NCBI RefSeq assembly: GCF_018070075.1
Contig: NZ_JAGPXE010000009.1
Location: 62,001 to 126,000, forward strand
Length of the DNA stretch: 64,000 bases
Direction: 5' to 3'
DNA from: Saccharopolyspora endophytica
GTDB taxonomy: Bacteria; Actinomycetota; Actinomycetes; Mycobacteriales; Pseudonocardiaceae
Shown: positions 24,000-33,314 of the stretch, in pieces
How positions within the stretch are numbered: position 1 is the first letter of the stretch
Layout of the letters: each line of letters opens with the position of its first letter
The notes under the pieces: generated by a model
The model's database searches: none
The model's input: only the letters and a program-made list of their open reading frames with translations
What the model was told of the DNA's origin: nothing
Translations under genes and position numbers: made by a program

Positions 24000-26360
24000 T
24001 CAGACGACCGCTTCTTCTTCGTCCGGTGTGTCGTCGCCGCGGACCGGCAGGGCTCCGAAGGCCGCCGGCGGCTCCTGCCAGCACGTCGCCGCAGCACCGT
24101 CGCGGATGGCCTGCCAGACGCGTTCGGGCGTGGTGGGCATGTCGATGTGGCGCACGCCCAGGTGCTTGACGGCGTCCACGACGGCGTTCTGCACCGCCGG
24201 GGTGGAGCCGACCGTCGCCGATTCACCGATCCCCTTGGCGCCCAGCGGGTTCAGCGGCGTCAGCGTCTCGGTGTTGGACACCTCGAAGGACGGCAGGTCC
24301 GCCGCCGAGGGGATCGCGTAGTCGGCCAGGGTCGCGGTCTCCGGGTTGCCGTCGGCGTCGAAGGTGACCTCCTCCCACAGCGCCTGGGCGATGCCCTGCG
24401 CGGCGCCGCCGTGCTGCTGGCCGCGCACCAGCATCGGGTTGAGAACCCGGCCGCAGTCGTCGACGGCGATGTGCCGCAGCGGCGTGACCTGCCCGGTCTC
24501 GACGTCGACCTCGACGACCGAGACGTGCCCGCCGAACGGGAACGTCGCCCCGCCCGGGGCGAAGTCGACGTTGGCCGCCAGCCGCTCGCCCTCCTGCGCC
24601 GCGGCCTCGACCAGCTCGGCCCAGGCCACGGTCGCGCTCGGCACACCGGCCACCCCCAGCGCACCGCCGTCGGTGACCTCGATGTCGTCCACGTCGGCCT
24701 CCAGCTTCGAGGCCGCGATCTCCTTGGCCCGCCGCAGCACCTCCGTGCCCGCCTCGCGCACCGCGCTGCCGCCGATCTGCAGCGAGCGGGAACCGCCGGT
24801 GCCACCGCCGCGCGGCACCTCGGCGGTGTCGGACTGCACGAACTCGATCGCGTCCATCGGTATGCCGAGCGTGTCGTTGACGATCATCGCGAACGCGGTC
24901 GCGTGCCCCTGGCCGTGCGCGGAGGTGCCGACCCGGATGCGGGCGCCCTCGGCGTGCACCTCGACCTCGGCGTACTCGCCGGCACCACCACCGGTGATCT
25001 CGACGTAGGCGCTGACCCCGATGCCCAGCAGCCTGTGCTCCCCGGCCTCGATGCGGCGAGCCTGCTCGGCGCGCAGCTCGTCGTAGCCGGCCAGCCGCAG
25101 CGCCTCGTCGAACGGCACCGCGTACTCGCCGCTGTCGTAGGTGGCGCCGGTCAGCGTCTTGTACGGGAAGCTCTCCGGGACCAGGAAGTTCTTGCGCCGC
25201 AACGCGACCGGGTCCACGTCCAGCTCGGCGGCGGCCAGGTCCATGATCCGCTCCATCATCGCCGCGGCCTCGGGGCGCCCGGCCCCGCGGAAGGCACCGA
25301 CGGGCGTGGTGTTGGTCAGCGAGGCGATGCCGTCGTAGCTGATCTTGGGGATGTCGTAGACGGCCTGCGCCATGGTCCGCGTCGGGCCCAGCGCCAGCGA
25401 ACCGCCGAAACCGGCGTAGGCGCCGCAGTCCCCGACGACCCGGCAGCGCATCCCGACGATCGAGCCGTCGCGGCGCAGTCCCAGCTCCACGTACTGCACC
25501 TGGCCGCGTCCGTGCGGCATTCCCTGCATGTTCTCCGAGCGCCCCTCGATCCAGCGGACCGGGCGTCCCAGCTTCAGGGCGAGCCCGACGGCCACCACGT
25601 GCTCGGAGATCGCCCCGGCCTTGCCGCCGAAGCCGCCGCCGACGTGCGGCGAGATCACCCGCACGCGGTCGTCGTCGAACCCGAACGCCTTGGCCAGACC
25701 GCTGCGCACGCCGTGCGGCATCTGGGTCGAGACGTGCACGGTGATGTCGTGGTCCGCGTCGGGCCCGCCCGGTTGCACCGCGACGGCGTTGCCCTCCAGC
25801 GGGACGACGGCGACGCGCTGGTTCTCGATGCGGGCCCGCACCACCACGTCCGCGCCGTCGAGCACCGAGTCCCCCGCCGCGTCGCGGTATCCGGCGGCGA
25901 TGTTCGATCCGAGGTCGGGGAACTGCCGCTCGGCGTCGTCGTCCAGCGCGCGCTCCATGTCGGCGACCACCGGCAGTTCTCGGTAGTCGACGTCGACGAG
26001 CTCGATCGCGTCGGCGACGGCCGCGGCCGACTCGCCCACGATGACCGCGACCGGCTCTCCGACGAAGCGCACCCGGTCGGTGGCCAGCGGCGGCCGGACG
26101 ACCTCCGGGTTGACCTCCACGAACGGCGCGGGTACCGGGAGGTCCAGGTCGGCGGCGGTGTAGGCGCCGACGACACCCGGCGCCTCGGCGGCCGCGGAGA
26201 CGTCGATCCCGGCGATCTCGGCGTGCGCGAGGTGGGAGCGCACGAAACCGATGTGCAGCAGCCCTTCCACCCCGAGGTTGCCGATGTAGGTGCCCCGGCC
26301 GCGCAGCAGATCCGGATCTTCGACGCGCTGAACCTCGGTCCCCAGCAATGAACCCACCAT
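24000..26360 (-). CDS. Molybdopterin hydroxylase large subunit (CoxL form II-like)
   Basis: 786 residues, the Mo-cofactor subunit of the xanthine oxidase/aerobic CO dehydrogenase family. The motif AFRGAGR (356-362) is the form II-type sequence, not the AYxCSFR of true CO dehydrogenase. HVGGGFGGKAGAISEH (about 239-254) and the catalytic Glu in GAKGIGESATVG (E713) are present. ATG at 26360. No 2Fe-2S small subunit or FAD medium subunit is encoded nearby, so partners must come from elsewhere or the chain is orphaned. Substrate unknown. Confidence 0.85.
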   Translation of the reverse strand: MVGSLLGTEVQRVEDPDLLRGRGTYIGNLGVEGLLHIGFVRSHLAHAEIAGIDVSAAAEAPGVVGAYTAADLDLPVPAPFVEVNPEVVRPPLATDRVRFVGEPVAVIVGESAAAVADAIELVDVDYRELPVVADMERALDDDAERQFPDLGSNIAAGYRDAAGDSVLDGADVVVRARIENQRVAVVPLEGNAVAVQPGGPDADHDITVHVSTQMPHGVRSGLAKAFGFDDDRVRVISPHVGGGFGGKAGAISEHVVAVGLALKLGRPVRWIEGRSENMQGMPHGRGQVQYVELGLRRDGSIVGMRCRVVGDCGAYAGFGGSLALGPTRTMAQAVYDIPKISYDGIASLTNTTPVGAFRGAGRPEAAAMMERIMDLAAAELDVDPVALRRKNFLVPESFPYKTLTGATYDSGEYAVPFDEALRLAGYDELRAEQARRIEAGEHRLLGIGVSAYVEITGGGAGEYAEVEVHAEGARIRVGTSAHGQGHATAFAMIVNDTLGIPMDAIEFVQSDTAEVPRGGGTGGSRSLQIGGSAVREAGTEVLRRAKEIAASKLEADVDDIEVTDGGALGVAGVPSATVAWAELVEAAAQEGERLAANVDFAPGGATFPFGGHVSVVEVDVETGQVTPLRHIAVDDCGRVLNPMLVRGQQHGGAAQGIAQALWEEVTFDADGNPETATLADYAIPSAADLPSFEVSNTETLTPLNPLGAKGIGESATVGSTPAVQNAVVDAVKHLGVRHIDMPTTPERVWQAIRDGAAATCWQEPPAAFGALPVRGDDTPDEEEAVV

Positions 26361-26518
26361 GCGAAAAACCCTATCCCTCCGGACGAACACCGGCAGCGGT
26401 CGAAAACCGCGGCGCCGACAGGTGATCAACCGAGCAAGCGGAAGGAAAATTCCCCGTCTCGCACCATCGATTGACCGGCTGTGTTCGCGTGGGTAGCTTT
26501 TCACAACCTCACAAAAAC

Positions 26519-26534
26519 TTTCACACACGTGAAA
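26519..26534. promoter_or_regulatory. Inverted repeat upstream of the Nramp-like gene
   Basis: TTTCAC-N4-GTGAAA palindrome at 26519-26534. A further TTTTCAC half-site lies at about 26498. It sits 45 bp before the Nramp-like start in an AT-richer promoter region, so it is a plausible operator for that gene or the divergent CoxL-like gene. The regulator is unidentified. Confidence 0.4.
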
Positions 26535-26578
26535 ATTCGACGCCTCTTGCCTCACCTCTAGGCACAAGGGAGTGCCCG

Positions 26579-27982
26579 ATGGGAACCAAGGTCGCGAGCG
26601 CCAACGCCGATCCCTACCTCCTCACCGCAGACGGCATCAAGGAGCCGCCCACCGGATGGGCCGGGAGCCTGCGCTATCTCGGCCCCGGACTGATCGTCAG
26701 CGCCTCGATCGTCGGATCCGGCGAACTCATCGCCACCACCGCTCTCGGCGCGAAGGTGGGATTCGTCCTGCTGTGGATGGTGATCCTGTCCACCGCCGTG
26801 AAGGTCGCCGTGCAGGCCGAACTCGCCCGCTGGACCATCCTCACCGGCAAACCGGCGCTGACCGGTTTCAACGAGGTACCGCCCAAGATCGGCCGCATCG
26901 GCTGGATCAACGTGCTGTGGATCCTCATGGCGCTGTCGAAGTTCCTGCAGATCGGCGGCATCGTCGGCGGCACCGCCTCGGCCCTGAGCATGCTCATCCC
27001 GGTCGGCGGTGAACCCCTGAGCGCCACCTCGCTGGGCGTGTGGACGGTCATCGTCGTGGCCGGCAGCATCGCGCTGCTGTACTCCAACAGCTACAACCTC
27101 ATCGAACGCGGCGCGTTCGCGCTGGTCGTGGTGTTCTCGATCGCCACCGTGGTCATCGCGCTGGGACTGCCGTTCACGCCGTTCAGCTACGGCGGCGACG
27201 ACGTGCTCAGCGGCCTGACCTTCACCATCCCGGCGGGCGCGATCGGGGCCGCGGTGGCGATGTTCGGCATCACCGGCGTCGGCGCCGACGAGATCACCTT
27301 CTACACCTACTGGTGCGTGGAGAAGGGCTACGCCCGCTGGGTCGGCCCCAACGACGGCAGCCCCGAGTGGAAGGCGCGCGCCCAGGGCTGGATCCGCGTG
27401 ATGTACAAGGACGTCTTCGTCTCCTGGATCATCTACACGGTCGGCACGCTGGCGTTCTTCATCATGGGCGCGGCGGTGCTCAACCCGCAGGGCCTGGTGC
27501 TCGAGGGCAACGAGATGATCACCACGCTCTCGCAGATGTACACCGACGTCATCGGCGAGTGGGCGGCCATCGGCTTCCTGATCGGCGCGATCGCGGTGCT
27601 CGGTTCCACCCTGTGGGCCTCGATCCCCAGCTGGTCGCGGATGTACACCAACGTGCTGGCCACGCTCGGCGTGCTCGACTGGAACAACCCGGTGGCCCGC
27701 GAGAAGTGGGTCCGCGGGTTCATCGTGGTGCTGCCGATCCTGTGGGGCGCGACGTACCTGTCGATCTCCTCCCCGGTGGTGATGGTGCAGATCGGCGGCG
27801 TGGCCACCGGCATCTTCCTGCCCGCTGTGGTCATCGCGACCTGGTACCTGCGCAAGACCCAGGTCGACCCGGAACTGCACGGCGGGCGCTGGTTCAACCT
27901 CGTCCTGCTGGTCAGCAGCATCGCGATCACGCTGCTGGGCATCTACAGCCTGCTCAACGTCTTCGGCGTCGAGTTCGGCTGA
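26579..27982 (+). CDS. Nramp-fold transporter lacking canonical metal-binding motifs
   Basis: 467 residues with about 11 hydrophobic segments and the Nramp family pattern. In TM1 the DPGN metal site is replaced by GSGE (residues 46-49 in LIVSASIVGSGELIATT). In TM6 the MPH metal/proton site is replaced by MFGITG (228-233). This suggests a divergent Nramp-related clade with a different substrate or mechanism. ATG at 26579 has AAGGGAG upstream. Divergent from the CoxL-like gene across 218 bp. Confidence 0.85.
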   Translation: MGTKVASANADPYLLTADGIKEPPTGWAGSLRYLGPGLIVSASIVGSGELIATTALGAKVGFVLLWMVILSTAVKVAVQAELARWTILTGKPALTGFNEVPPKIGRIGWINVLWILMALSKFLQIGGIVGGTASALSMLIPVGGEPLSATSLGVWTVIVVAGSIALLYSNSYNLIERGAFALVVVFSIATVVIALGLPFTPFSYGGDDVLSGLTFTIPAGAIGAAVAMFGITGVGADEITFYTYWCVEKGYARWVGPNDGSPEWKARAQGWIRVMYKDVFVSWIIYTVGTLAFFIMGAAVLNPQGLVLEGNEMITTLSQMYTDVIGEWAAIGFLIGAIAVLGSTLWASIPSWSRMYTNVLATLGVLDWNNPVAREKWVRGFIVVLPILWGATYLSISSPVVMVQIGGVATGIFLPAVVIATWYLRKTQVDPELHGGRWFNLVLLVSSIAITLLGIYSLLNVFGVEFG

Positions 27983-28016
27983 CCAATTCGCTGGACACGG
28001 CGGTGACAATCATCGG

Positions 28017-29666
28017 GTGCCCACGGATGTGAAGGTCATTCCGGCGGCGGTGGACGAGCCGCTCGTCCGAGCCCTGCTGCGCGAGTACACCGACGAGATG
28101 GCCAGCCGCTACTACGACCGCCCGGCCACCGAGGCCGAAGTGGACGAGGCGATCGCCGAGGACCCCGACGACGGGTTGCACCCGCCGGCCGGGGTCTTCC
28201 TGGTCGCCCGCGACGGACCGGACGTGCTCGGATGCGCGGGGATCCGCGAGCTCACGCCCGGCGTCGCCGAGCTCAAGCGGATGTACGTCCGGCCGGGATT
28301 CCGGGCGCGAGGGCTGGGCGGCGTGCTGCTCGACGCGGTCGAGGAGCACGCCACCGCTCTCGGTTACCACGCGATCCGGCTGGACACCCGCTCCGATCTG
28401 GTCGAAGCACGTGGGCTGTACGCCAAGCGCGGTTACGTCGAAATCCCGGCTTACAACGACGCCCCCTACGCCTCACACTGGTTCGAGAAGCACCTGTGGA
28501 GAGGACGAGTGTTGGGCAACGCTTTCGACGCCGTGACCATCGACGACCTGCGCGCGCGGGGCGGTCTCAAATGGACGCTGCACGGCGACGCGATCGGGGC
28601 GTTCGTCGCGGAGATGGACTTCGGCACGGCACCGGCCGTGCTGGACGCCCTGCACTCCGGCGTCGATTCGCTGAACTTCGGCTACCAGCCGCCTCGGCTC
28701 GCCGCCGAGATGTCCCGGGCCTGCGCCGAGTACCAGGCCGCGCACCACGACTGGCAGCCGTCCCCCGATCGAGTGCACGCGATCCCCGACGTGATCCGCG
28801 CGCTGACGATCACCATCGAGCACTTCAGCGCCCCCGGCAGCAAGGTCATCCTGCCCACGCCCGCGTACATGCCGTTCCTGAAGGTCCCCGGCGGGATGGA
28901 CCGGGAGCTGATCACCGTTCCGATGGCCCTGGACGGGTTCGCGTTCGACCTCGACGCGCTGGACGCCGCGTTCAAGTCGGGCGGCAACCTGCTGATCCTG
29001 TGCAACCCGTACAACCCGCTGGGCCGGGTGTTCACCCCCGACGAGCTGACCGCGATCTGCGAGGTCGTCGACCGCAACGGCGGCCGGGTGTTCTCCGACG
29101 AGATCCACGCCCCGCTGGTCTACCGGGGTCACCGGCACGTCCCGTACGCGTCGCTGTCGGACACCGCCGCCGGCCACACGATCACCGCGACCTCGGCGTC
29201 CAAGGCGTGGAACCTGCCGGGGCTGAAGTGCGCGCAGCTGATCATCTCCAACGACGCCGACGCGGCGGCGCTGGACGCGTTGGGCCCGCACGCCACCGAC
29301 GGCGCCTCCAACCTCGGGCTCATCGCCAACACCGCCGCCTACGACTCGGGGCAGCCGTGGCTCGACGAGGTGCTGGACTACCTCGACGGCAACCGCCGGG
29401 CGGTCACCTCGCTGCTGGCCGAGCACCTGCCGGAGGTCGGCTACCGGCACCCCGAGGGCACCTACCTGGCGTGGCTGGACTTCCGCGCGCTCGAGCTCGG
29501 CGACCACCCCGGCGAGTTCTTCCGCGAGCACGCGGGCGTCGTGCTCACCGACGGCCCCGCGTGCGGTGAGGAGGGACGCGGTCACGCGCGCCTCAACTTC
29601 GCCACCCCGCGCCCGATCCTCGAACGCATCGTCCTGAACCTCGCCGAAGCAGTGCGGAACCGCTGA
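28017..29666 (+). CDS. GNAT acetyltransferase fused in frame to PatB/MalY-type aminotransferase
   Basis: One uninterrupted 549-codon frame. Residues 1 to about 164 form a complete GNAT domain with the acetyl-CoA loop FRARGLGGVLLDAVEEHA. Residues 165-549 are a full-length PatB/MalY PLP enzyme (cystathionine beta-lyase class), with the PLP lysine K396 in TSASKAWNLPG and FSDEIHAPLVY upstream. No stop separates the two. At the junction GGAGAGG precedes GTG 28509, so the aminotransferase could also be made alone (385 residues). GTG at 28017 is the first start. Likely roles are amine or peptide acetylation and C-S lyase or aminotransfer. Confidence 0.8.
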   Translation: MPTDVKVIPAAVDEPLVRALLREYTDEMASRYYDRPATEAEVDEAIAEDPDDGLHPPAGVFLVARDGPDVLGCAGIRELTPGVAELKRMYVRPGFRARGLGGVLLDAVEEHATALGYHAIRLDTRSDLVEARGLYAKRGYVEIPAYNDAPYASHWFEKHLWRGRVLGNAFDAVTIDDLRARGGLKWTLHGDAIGAFVAEMDFGTAPAVLDALHSGVDSLNFGYQPPRLAAEMSRACAEYQAAHHDWQPSPDRVHAIPDVIRALTITIEHFSAPGSKVILPTPAYMPFLKVPGGMDRELITVPMALDGFAFDLDALDAAFKSGGNLLILCNPYNPLGRVFTPDELTAICEVVDRNGGRVFSDEIHAPLVYRGHRHVPYASLSDTAAGHTITATSASKAWNLPGLKCAQLIISNDADAAALDALGPHATDGASNLGLIANTAAYDSGQPWLDEVLDYLDGNRRAVTSLLAEHLPEVGYRHPEGTYLAWLDFRALELGDHPGEFFREHAGVVLTDGPACGEEGRGHARLNFATPRPILERIVLNLAEAVRNR

Positions 29667-29680
29667 TCACGGCCGCAGCG

Positions 29681-29743
29681 GGCGGTTCCGGTCCGCACTG
29701 ACCGGACGAATCGGACCTCGGTCCGGACCAGAACCGCACCGCC
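29681..29743 (+). terminator. Long imperfect hairpin after the GNAT-PatB gene
   Basis: GGCGG...GGTTC...GGTCCG pairs with CGGACC...GAACC...CCGCC, with internal bulges and a nested smaller hairpin. It starts 14 bp after the stop codon and precedes the next + strand gene, consistent with transcription termination. Confidence 0.45.
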
Positions 29744-29846
29744 CGGATCGCACCACCGGAGTTTTCGCCGAAGGGTCGTTCCGGCTTCACCCTCGCCTTA
29801 CCCCGCGAGGAAACGCCGGGCTCACGATGATCAGGTGCACAACGCG

Positions 29847-30698
29847 ATGACCACCGGGCTCCCCGGCTCGCGACGAGTACGCAGCCTCGCGGTCCTCGGC
29901 GACTCCGTCGCCGCAGGCATGGGCGACCCGGTTCCAGGCGGCCGGTGGCGGGGTTTCGCGCCGCTGCTCGCCGACGCGGTCGAGCCCGCCCGCTTCACCA
30001 ACCTGGCCACCAGCGGTGCCCGCGTCGCCGAGGTCTGGCACACCCAGCTGCCCGACGCGCTGCGCGTGGAACCGGACGCGGCGATCGTGATGATCGGCAT
30101 GAACGACACGATGCGCTCGGACTTCAACGCCGAGCTGCTGTGGCAGCAGCTCAACCACGTGATGTGCTCGCTGGTCGCAGCGGGCACGGCGGTGGTGACG
30201 ATCCGGTACCACGATCACGCCAGGGTGTTCCGGCTGCCGGGGCCGCTGCGGCGGTTGCTGAACCGGCGCATCGACTCCCTCAACCGCATCCTCACCTCGG
30301 TCGCCGAGGTCCACGGCGCGGCGGTCGTGGACCTGGACCGGCTGCCCGGTGCCTACCACCCCGCCGCGTGGAGCGTGGACCGCCTGCACCCCTCCGAGCT
30401 GGGGCACCGGATGCTGGCGGCGGCCTTCGCGACGGGCCTGGCCGAGCAGGGCGTGCCCGTGCCCTCGGAGGTGTCGCTGACCTGCTCGGGCGGTGTGCCG
30501 GTGACGCGCCTGGACCACGTCCGGTGGCTGCTGATCAAGGGGGTGCCGTGGGTGGCCAGCCGGACCCGGGACCTGACCCGGTACTCCCTGGCCGCGCTGC
30601 TGCGGGCGATCCTGCGCAGATCCCCGCGAACAGACGTCGCGGTGCCCGCCCACATCTGCCCGCCTAGCGACCCGCCCCGGGCGTGGCCGGCCGGTTGA
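29847..30698 (+). CDS. SGNH/GDSL hydrolase (cytoplasmic)
   Basis: About 283 residues. Block I GDSVAAGMG holds the nucleophilic Ser, block III has MIGMNDTMRSD (Asn of the oxyanion hole) and block V has VDRLHPSELGH (catalytic Asp/His). There is no signal peptide. ATG at 29847 has CAGGTG 8-9 nt upstream; a GTG at 29835 is possible. The last 35 bp overlap the end of the convergent rhamnosidase gene. Ester substrate unknown. Confidence 0.85.
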   Translation: MTTGLPGSRRVRSLAVLGDSVAAGMGDPVPGGRWRGFAPLLADAVEPARFTNLATSGARVAEVWHTQLPDALRVEPDAAIVMIGMNDTMRSDFNAELLWQQLNHVMCSLVAAGTAVVTIRYHDHARVFRLPGPLRRLLNRRIDSLNRILTSVAEVHGAAVVDLDRLPGAYHPAAWSVDRLHPSELGHRMLAAAFATGLAEQGVPVPSEVSLTCSGGVPVTRLDHVRWLLIKGVPWVASRTRDLTRYSLAALLRAILRRSPRTDVAVPAHICPPSDPPRAWPAG

Positions 30699-33294
30699 GC
30701 CCGTGACGCCCGGCCGGCAACCGGGCCGGCGGCTGCCCGGGCAGCCGCAGCGTGGCGACGCTGCCCTCGGGGACCTCCACCTCGAACTCCCAGTTGTCCT
30801 CCCGGCGCCGCCAGGCCACCCCGGCGTGCCCGTGCGGGGTGACGTGCCGGACGTCGGCCCAGGTGACGCGGTCGTCCTGCACGGGGGCGATGTCGAAGGT
30901 CCGCCAGCCGGGGCTGGTGGAGCGCAACCCGCCGACGCGCTGCTGGATCCAGGCCGAGGCCGCGCCGAGGAAGTAGTGGTTGTGCGAACGAGCGGTGTCG
31001 TCCCACGCCTCCATCAGGGTTTCCATCCCCAACCGGTGCCAGATCCCCCAGCCGGGCCGGTCGGGTCGGGTCGCCACGGTCACCGCGAGGTCGGCGCGAC
31101 CGACGTCGGCGAGCACCCCGAGCAGGTGCTTGGCGGCCACCGCCCCGCAGTCGAGGTGCCCGTTGGTGCGCTCCTCGATGTCGTCGACGAGACCGGCGCC
31201 GACGGCTCCGGCGACGTAGCCCGGAACGGCGCCGAAGGCGAGCGGCAGCACGTTCATCGCCTGCCGGAACCCGGCCTCGGGTGAGCAGTAGGTCCCGCTG
31301 AGCTCGTCGAAGAACTTCGCGTGGTAGGCGGCGGCGATGCTGCGCGCGGCGTCGCGGTAGCGCTCGGCCTCACCGTCCAGGCCCAGCGCGTGGCAGATCT
31401 CGGCGGTGCGGGTGGTGACCCGGTGGAGCATCATCGTCGCCGTCGGCTCGGGTCCCTCGGGCGCGTGCCAGTGCCCGGGTGAGAGCCAGTCGCCCCAGCT
31501 GTCACCGCGCCACAGCCCGCCTTCGGCGAGCTCCAGCAGCCGGTCGGTGTAGGCGCGGATCGGATCGCGGTAGCGCTGCAGCAGGCCCAGGTCCCCGTGC
31601 TCCCAGTAGAGGTTCCACGGGATGAGCACCATCGAGGCGCTCCACGCCGGATCGGGTTCGCGCCCCCACCCCGGGGTGGGCACGATCATCGGCACCATCC
31701 CCGCCTCGTCGCGCGCGTCGACGTGGTCGTCGAGCCACTTGACCAGCGAATCCCGCAGGTCGAAGTGGTGCAGCACGGCTTCGGTGCCCAGGTGGGCGTC
31801 GGCGGTCCAGCCGTTCTTCTCGTACACCGGGGTGTCGGTGGGCACGCCGTGCAGGTTGTTCAGGAACGTGCGCGCGGTGGCCGCGTCGATCCAGCTCAGC
31901 GTCTCGTCCTCGCAGACGAAGGACCCGGTTCGCTCGACGGTGGTGGCCAGCCGCACCGCCCGCACCTCGCTGACCGAGACGTCGCCGCGGACCTGCACGC
32001 TCAGGTAGCGGAACCCCTTGTAGCTGAACTGCGGTTCCCAGGTCACCGGCTCCGACCCGAGCACGTACCGGTCCACCTGGGCCTCCCCCGCGGCCAGGAC
32101 GTTGTCGCAGCGCACCGAACCGTCCTCGGCCAACTGCTCGGCGTAGCGCACGACGACCTCGGCACCCGGTTCACCGCTGATCGCGCAGCGCACGCGTCCG
32201 GTGAGGATCGTGCCGAAGTCGTGGACGGTGGTGTCGCCGACGGTCGTTTCCCGTTGCGAGCTGCGGATTTCGGTGCGGCGGACGGGTGGTGCGGTGGCCT
32301 CGCGCAGCCGCCCGCCGGGTGGCGGTACGACGATCGCCCGCTCCCAGCGGGTTTCGGTGGTCGCGTCGACCGTCTCACCCGTGTAGAGCAGGTCTTCGGC
32401 GGTCGGCCCCGCCGCCACCTCCCAGTCCGGCCCCGAGGAGATCACGTGGACGGCCCCCGTGGAATCGAGGTGCTCCAGCTGCGCGAGCAGCACGGGTTCC
32501 CGGTGCCAGGGAGCCAGGTTCCAGCCCCAGGTGTTGGCCCCGCGAGCCGCGTAGAAGCCGCGGCCGAGCTCGGCGGTGATCGTGTTCCGACCGGGCACCA
32601 GCAGCGGCGTGACGTCGTAGGTGCGGTGCAGGACGGTCTTGTCGTAGGCGGTCTGGGCGGGTTCGAGGACGTCCTCGGTCACCGCGCCGCCGTTGATCCG
32701 GAACACGCCGCAGCCCAGACCCACTGCGGTCAGCCGTGCGTCGCGCACGTCGTCGGGAACGTCGAAGACCGCGCGGAACACCGGGTTCGGGGCGGGAACG
32801 GTCTCCACGCCGATCGCGCGGGTCCCGGGTTCGGGGACTCCGTCGCGCAGCGCGACCCCGTGGACCGGCAGCGGAGACACACCGTCGTCCTCGAACGCCG
32901 GCGCGGGCGCGGTGCGCGTCCGCCAGCCGACCCGCCCGGCCTCCAGGCTCAGCGTGACCCGGTAGTCCCCCGGTGCGGCGGGCTCGGCGAGTTCGAGGTG
33001 GTGCGCGAAGCGATCCCAGCGGAACCCGCCGACCTCGATCACCGCGCTGGCCAGGACCTCGCCGCTGGAGTCGCGCAGCTCCCACCGGCCGCGCGGTTCG
33101 CCGTCGCAGACCAGGTCCGCGCAGACCGCGGTGAAGCTCCCCGGTGTGGTGAAGGTCTGCCCCAGCCACTCCCCCGGCCCGATCCAGGCGATCGCGTCGG
33201 AGTCGATCGAACGCCGGATGCGGTGGGCCGGGTCGGTCCACCTGCCGATCCAGGACGCGGAGCGGCTGATTCCGTCTGGGGTGTGCGGTTCCAC
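30664..33294 (-). CDS. Alpha-L-rhamnosidase (GH78-like)
   Basis: 876 residues. N-terminal beta-rich domains are followed by the (alpha/alpha)6 catalytic domain. The catalytic region has DTPVYEKNGWTADAHLGTEA (relative of the GWTGDAQ motif) and the late motif HNHYFLGAASAWIQQRVGGL. The C-terminal beta domain has WRTFDIAPVQ. GTG at 33294 follows GAGAGGAA and lies 20 bp after the MFS stop, so the pair forms an operon for rhamnoside import and cleavage. No signal peptide is seen, so the enzyme is likely intracellular. Confidence 0.88.
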   Translation of the reverse strand: MEPHTPDGISRSASWIGRWTDPAHRIRRSIDSDAIAWIGPGEWLGQTFTTPGSFTAVCADLVCDGEPRGRWELRDSSGEVLASAVIEVGGFRWDRFAHHLELAEPAAPGDYRVTLSLEAGRVGWRTRTAPAPAFEDDGVSPLPVHGVALRDGVPEPGTRAIGVETVPAPNPVFRAVFDVPDDVRDARLTAVGLGCGVFRINGGAVTEDVLEPAQTAYDKTVLHRTYDVTPLLVPGRNTITAELGRGFYAARGANTWGWNLAPWHREPVLLAQLEHLDSTGAVHVISSGPDWEVAAGPTAEDLLYTGETVDATTETRWERAIVVPPPGGRLREATAPPVRRTEIRSSQRETTVGDTTVHDFGTILTGRVRCAISGEPGAEVVVRYAEQLAEDGSVRCDNVLAAGEAQVDRYVLGSEPVTWEPQFSYKGFRYLSVQVRGDVSVSEVRAVRLATTVERTGSFVCEDETLSWIDAATARTFLNNLHGVPTDTPVYEKNGWTADAHLGTEAVLHHFDLRDSLVKWLDDHVDARDEAGMVPMIVPTPGWGREPDPAWSASMVLIPWNLYWEHGDLGLLQRYRDPIRAYTDRLLELAEGGLWRGDSWGDWLSPGHWHAPEGPEPTATMMLHRVTTRTAEICHALGLDGEAERYRDAARSIAAAYHAKFFDELSGTYCSPEAGFRQAMNVLPLAFGAVPGYVAGAVGAGLVDDIEERTNGHLDCGAVAAKHLLGVLADVGRADLAVTVATRPDRPGWGIWHRLGMETLMEAWDDTARSHNHYFLGAASAWIQQRVGGLRSTSPGWRTFDIAPVQDDRVTWADVRHVTPHGHAGVAWRRREDNWEFEVEVPEGSVATLRLPGQPPARLPAGRHGLNRPATPGAGR

Positions 33295-33314
33295 GAGTTC
33301 CTCTCCACGAGCGT

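Noticed and set aside
23124..26351. A 1,075-codon plus-strand open frame.
   Set aside because: Antisense of the hydrolase and CoxL-like genes; composition is Arg/Val/His-rich shadow sequence with no domain.
24000..26360. Aerobic carbon monoxide dehydrogenase.
   Set aside because: The form I motif AYxCSFR is absent and there are no CoxS/CoxM neighbours.
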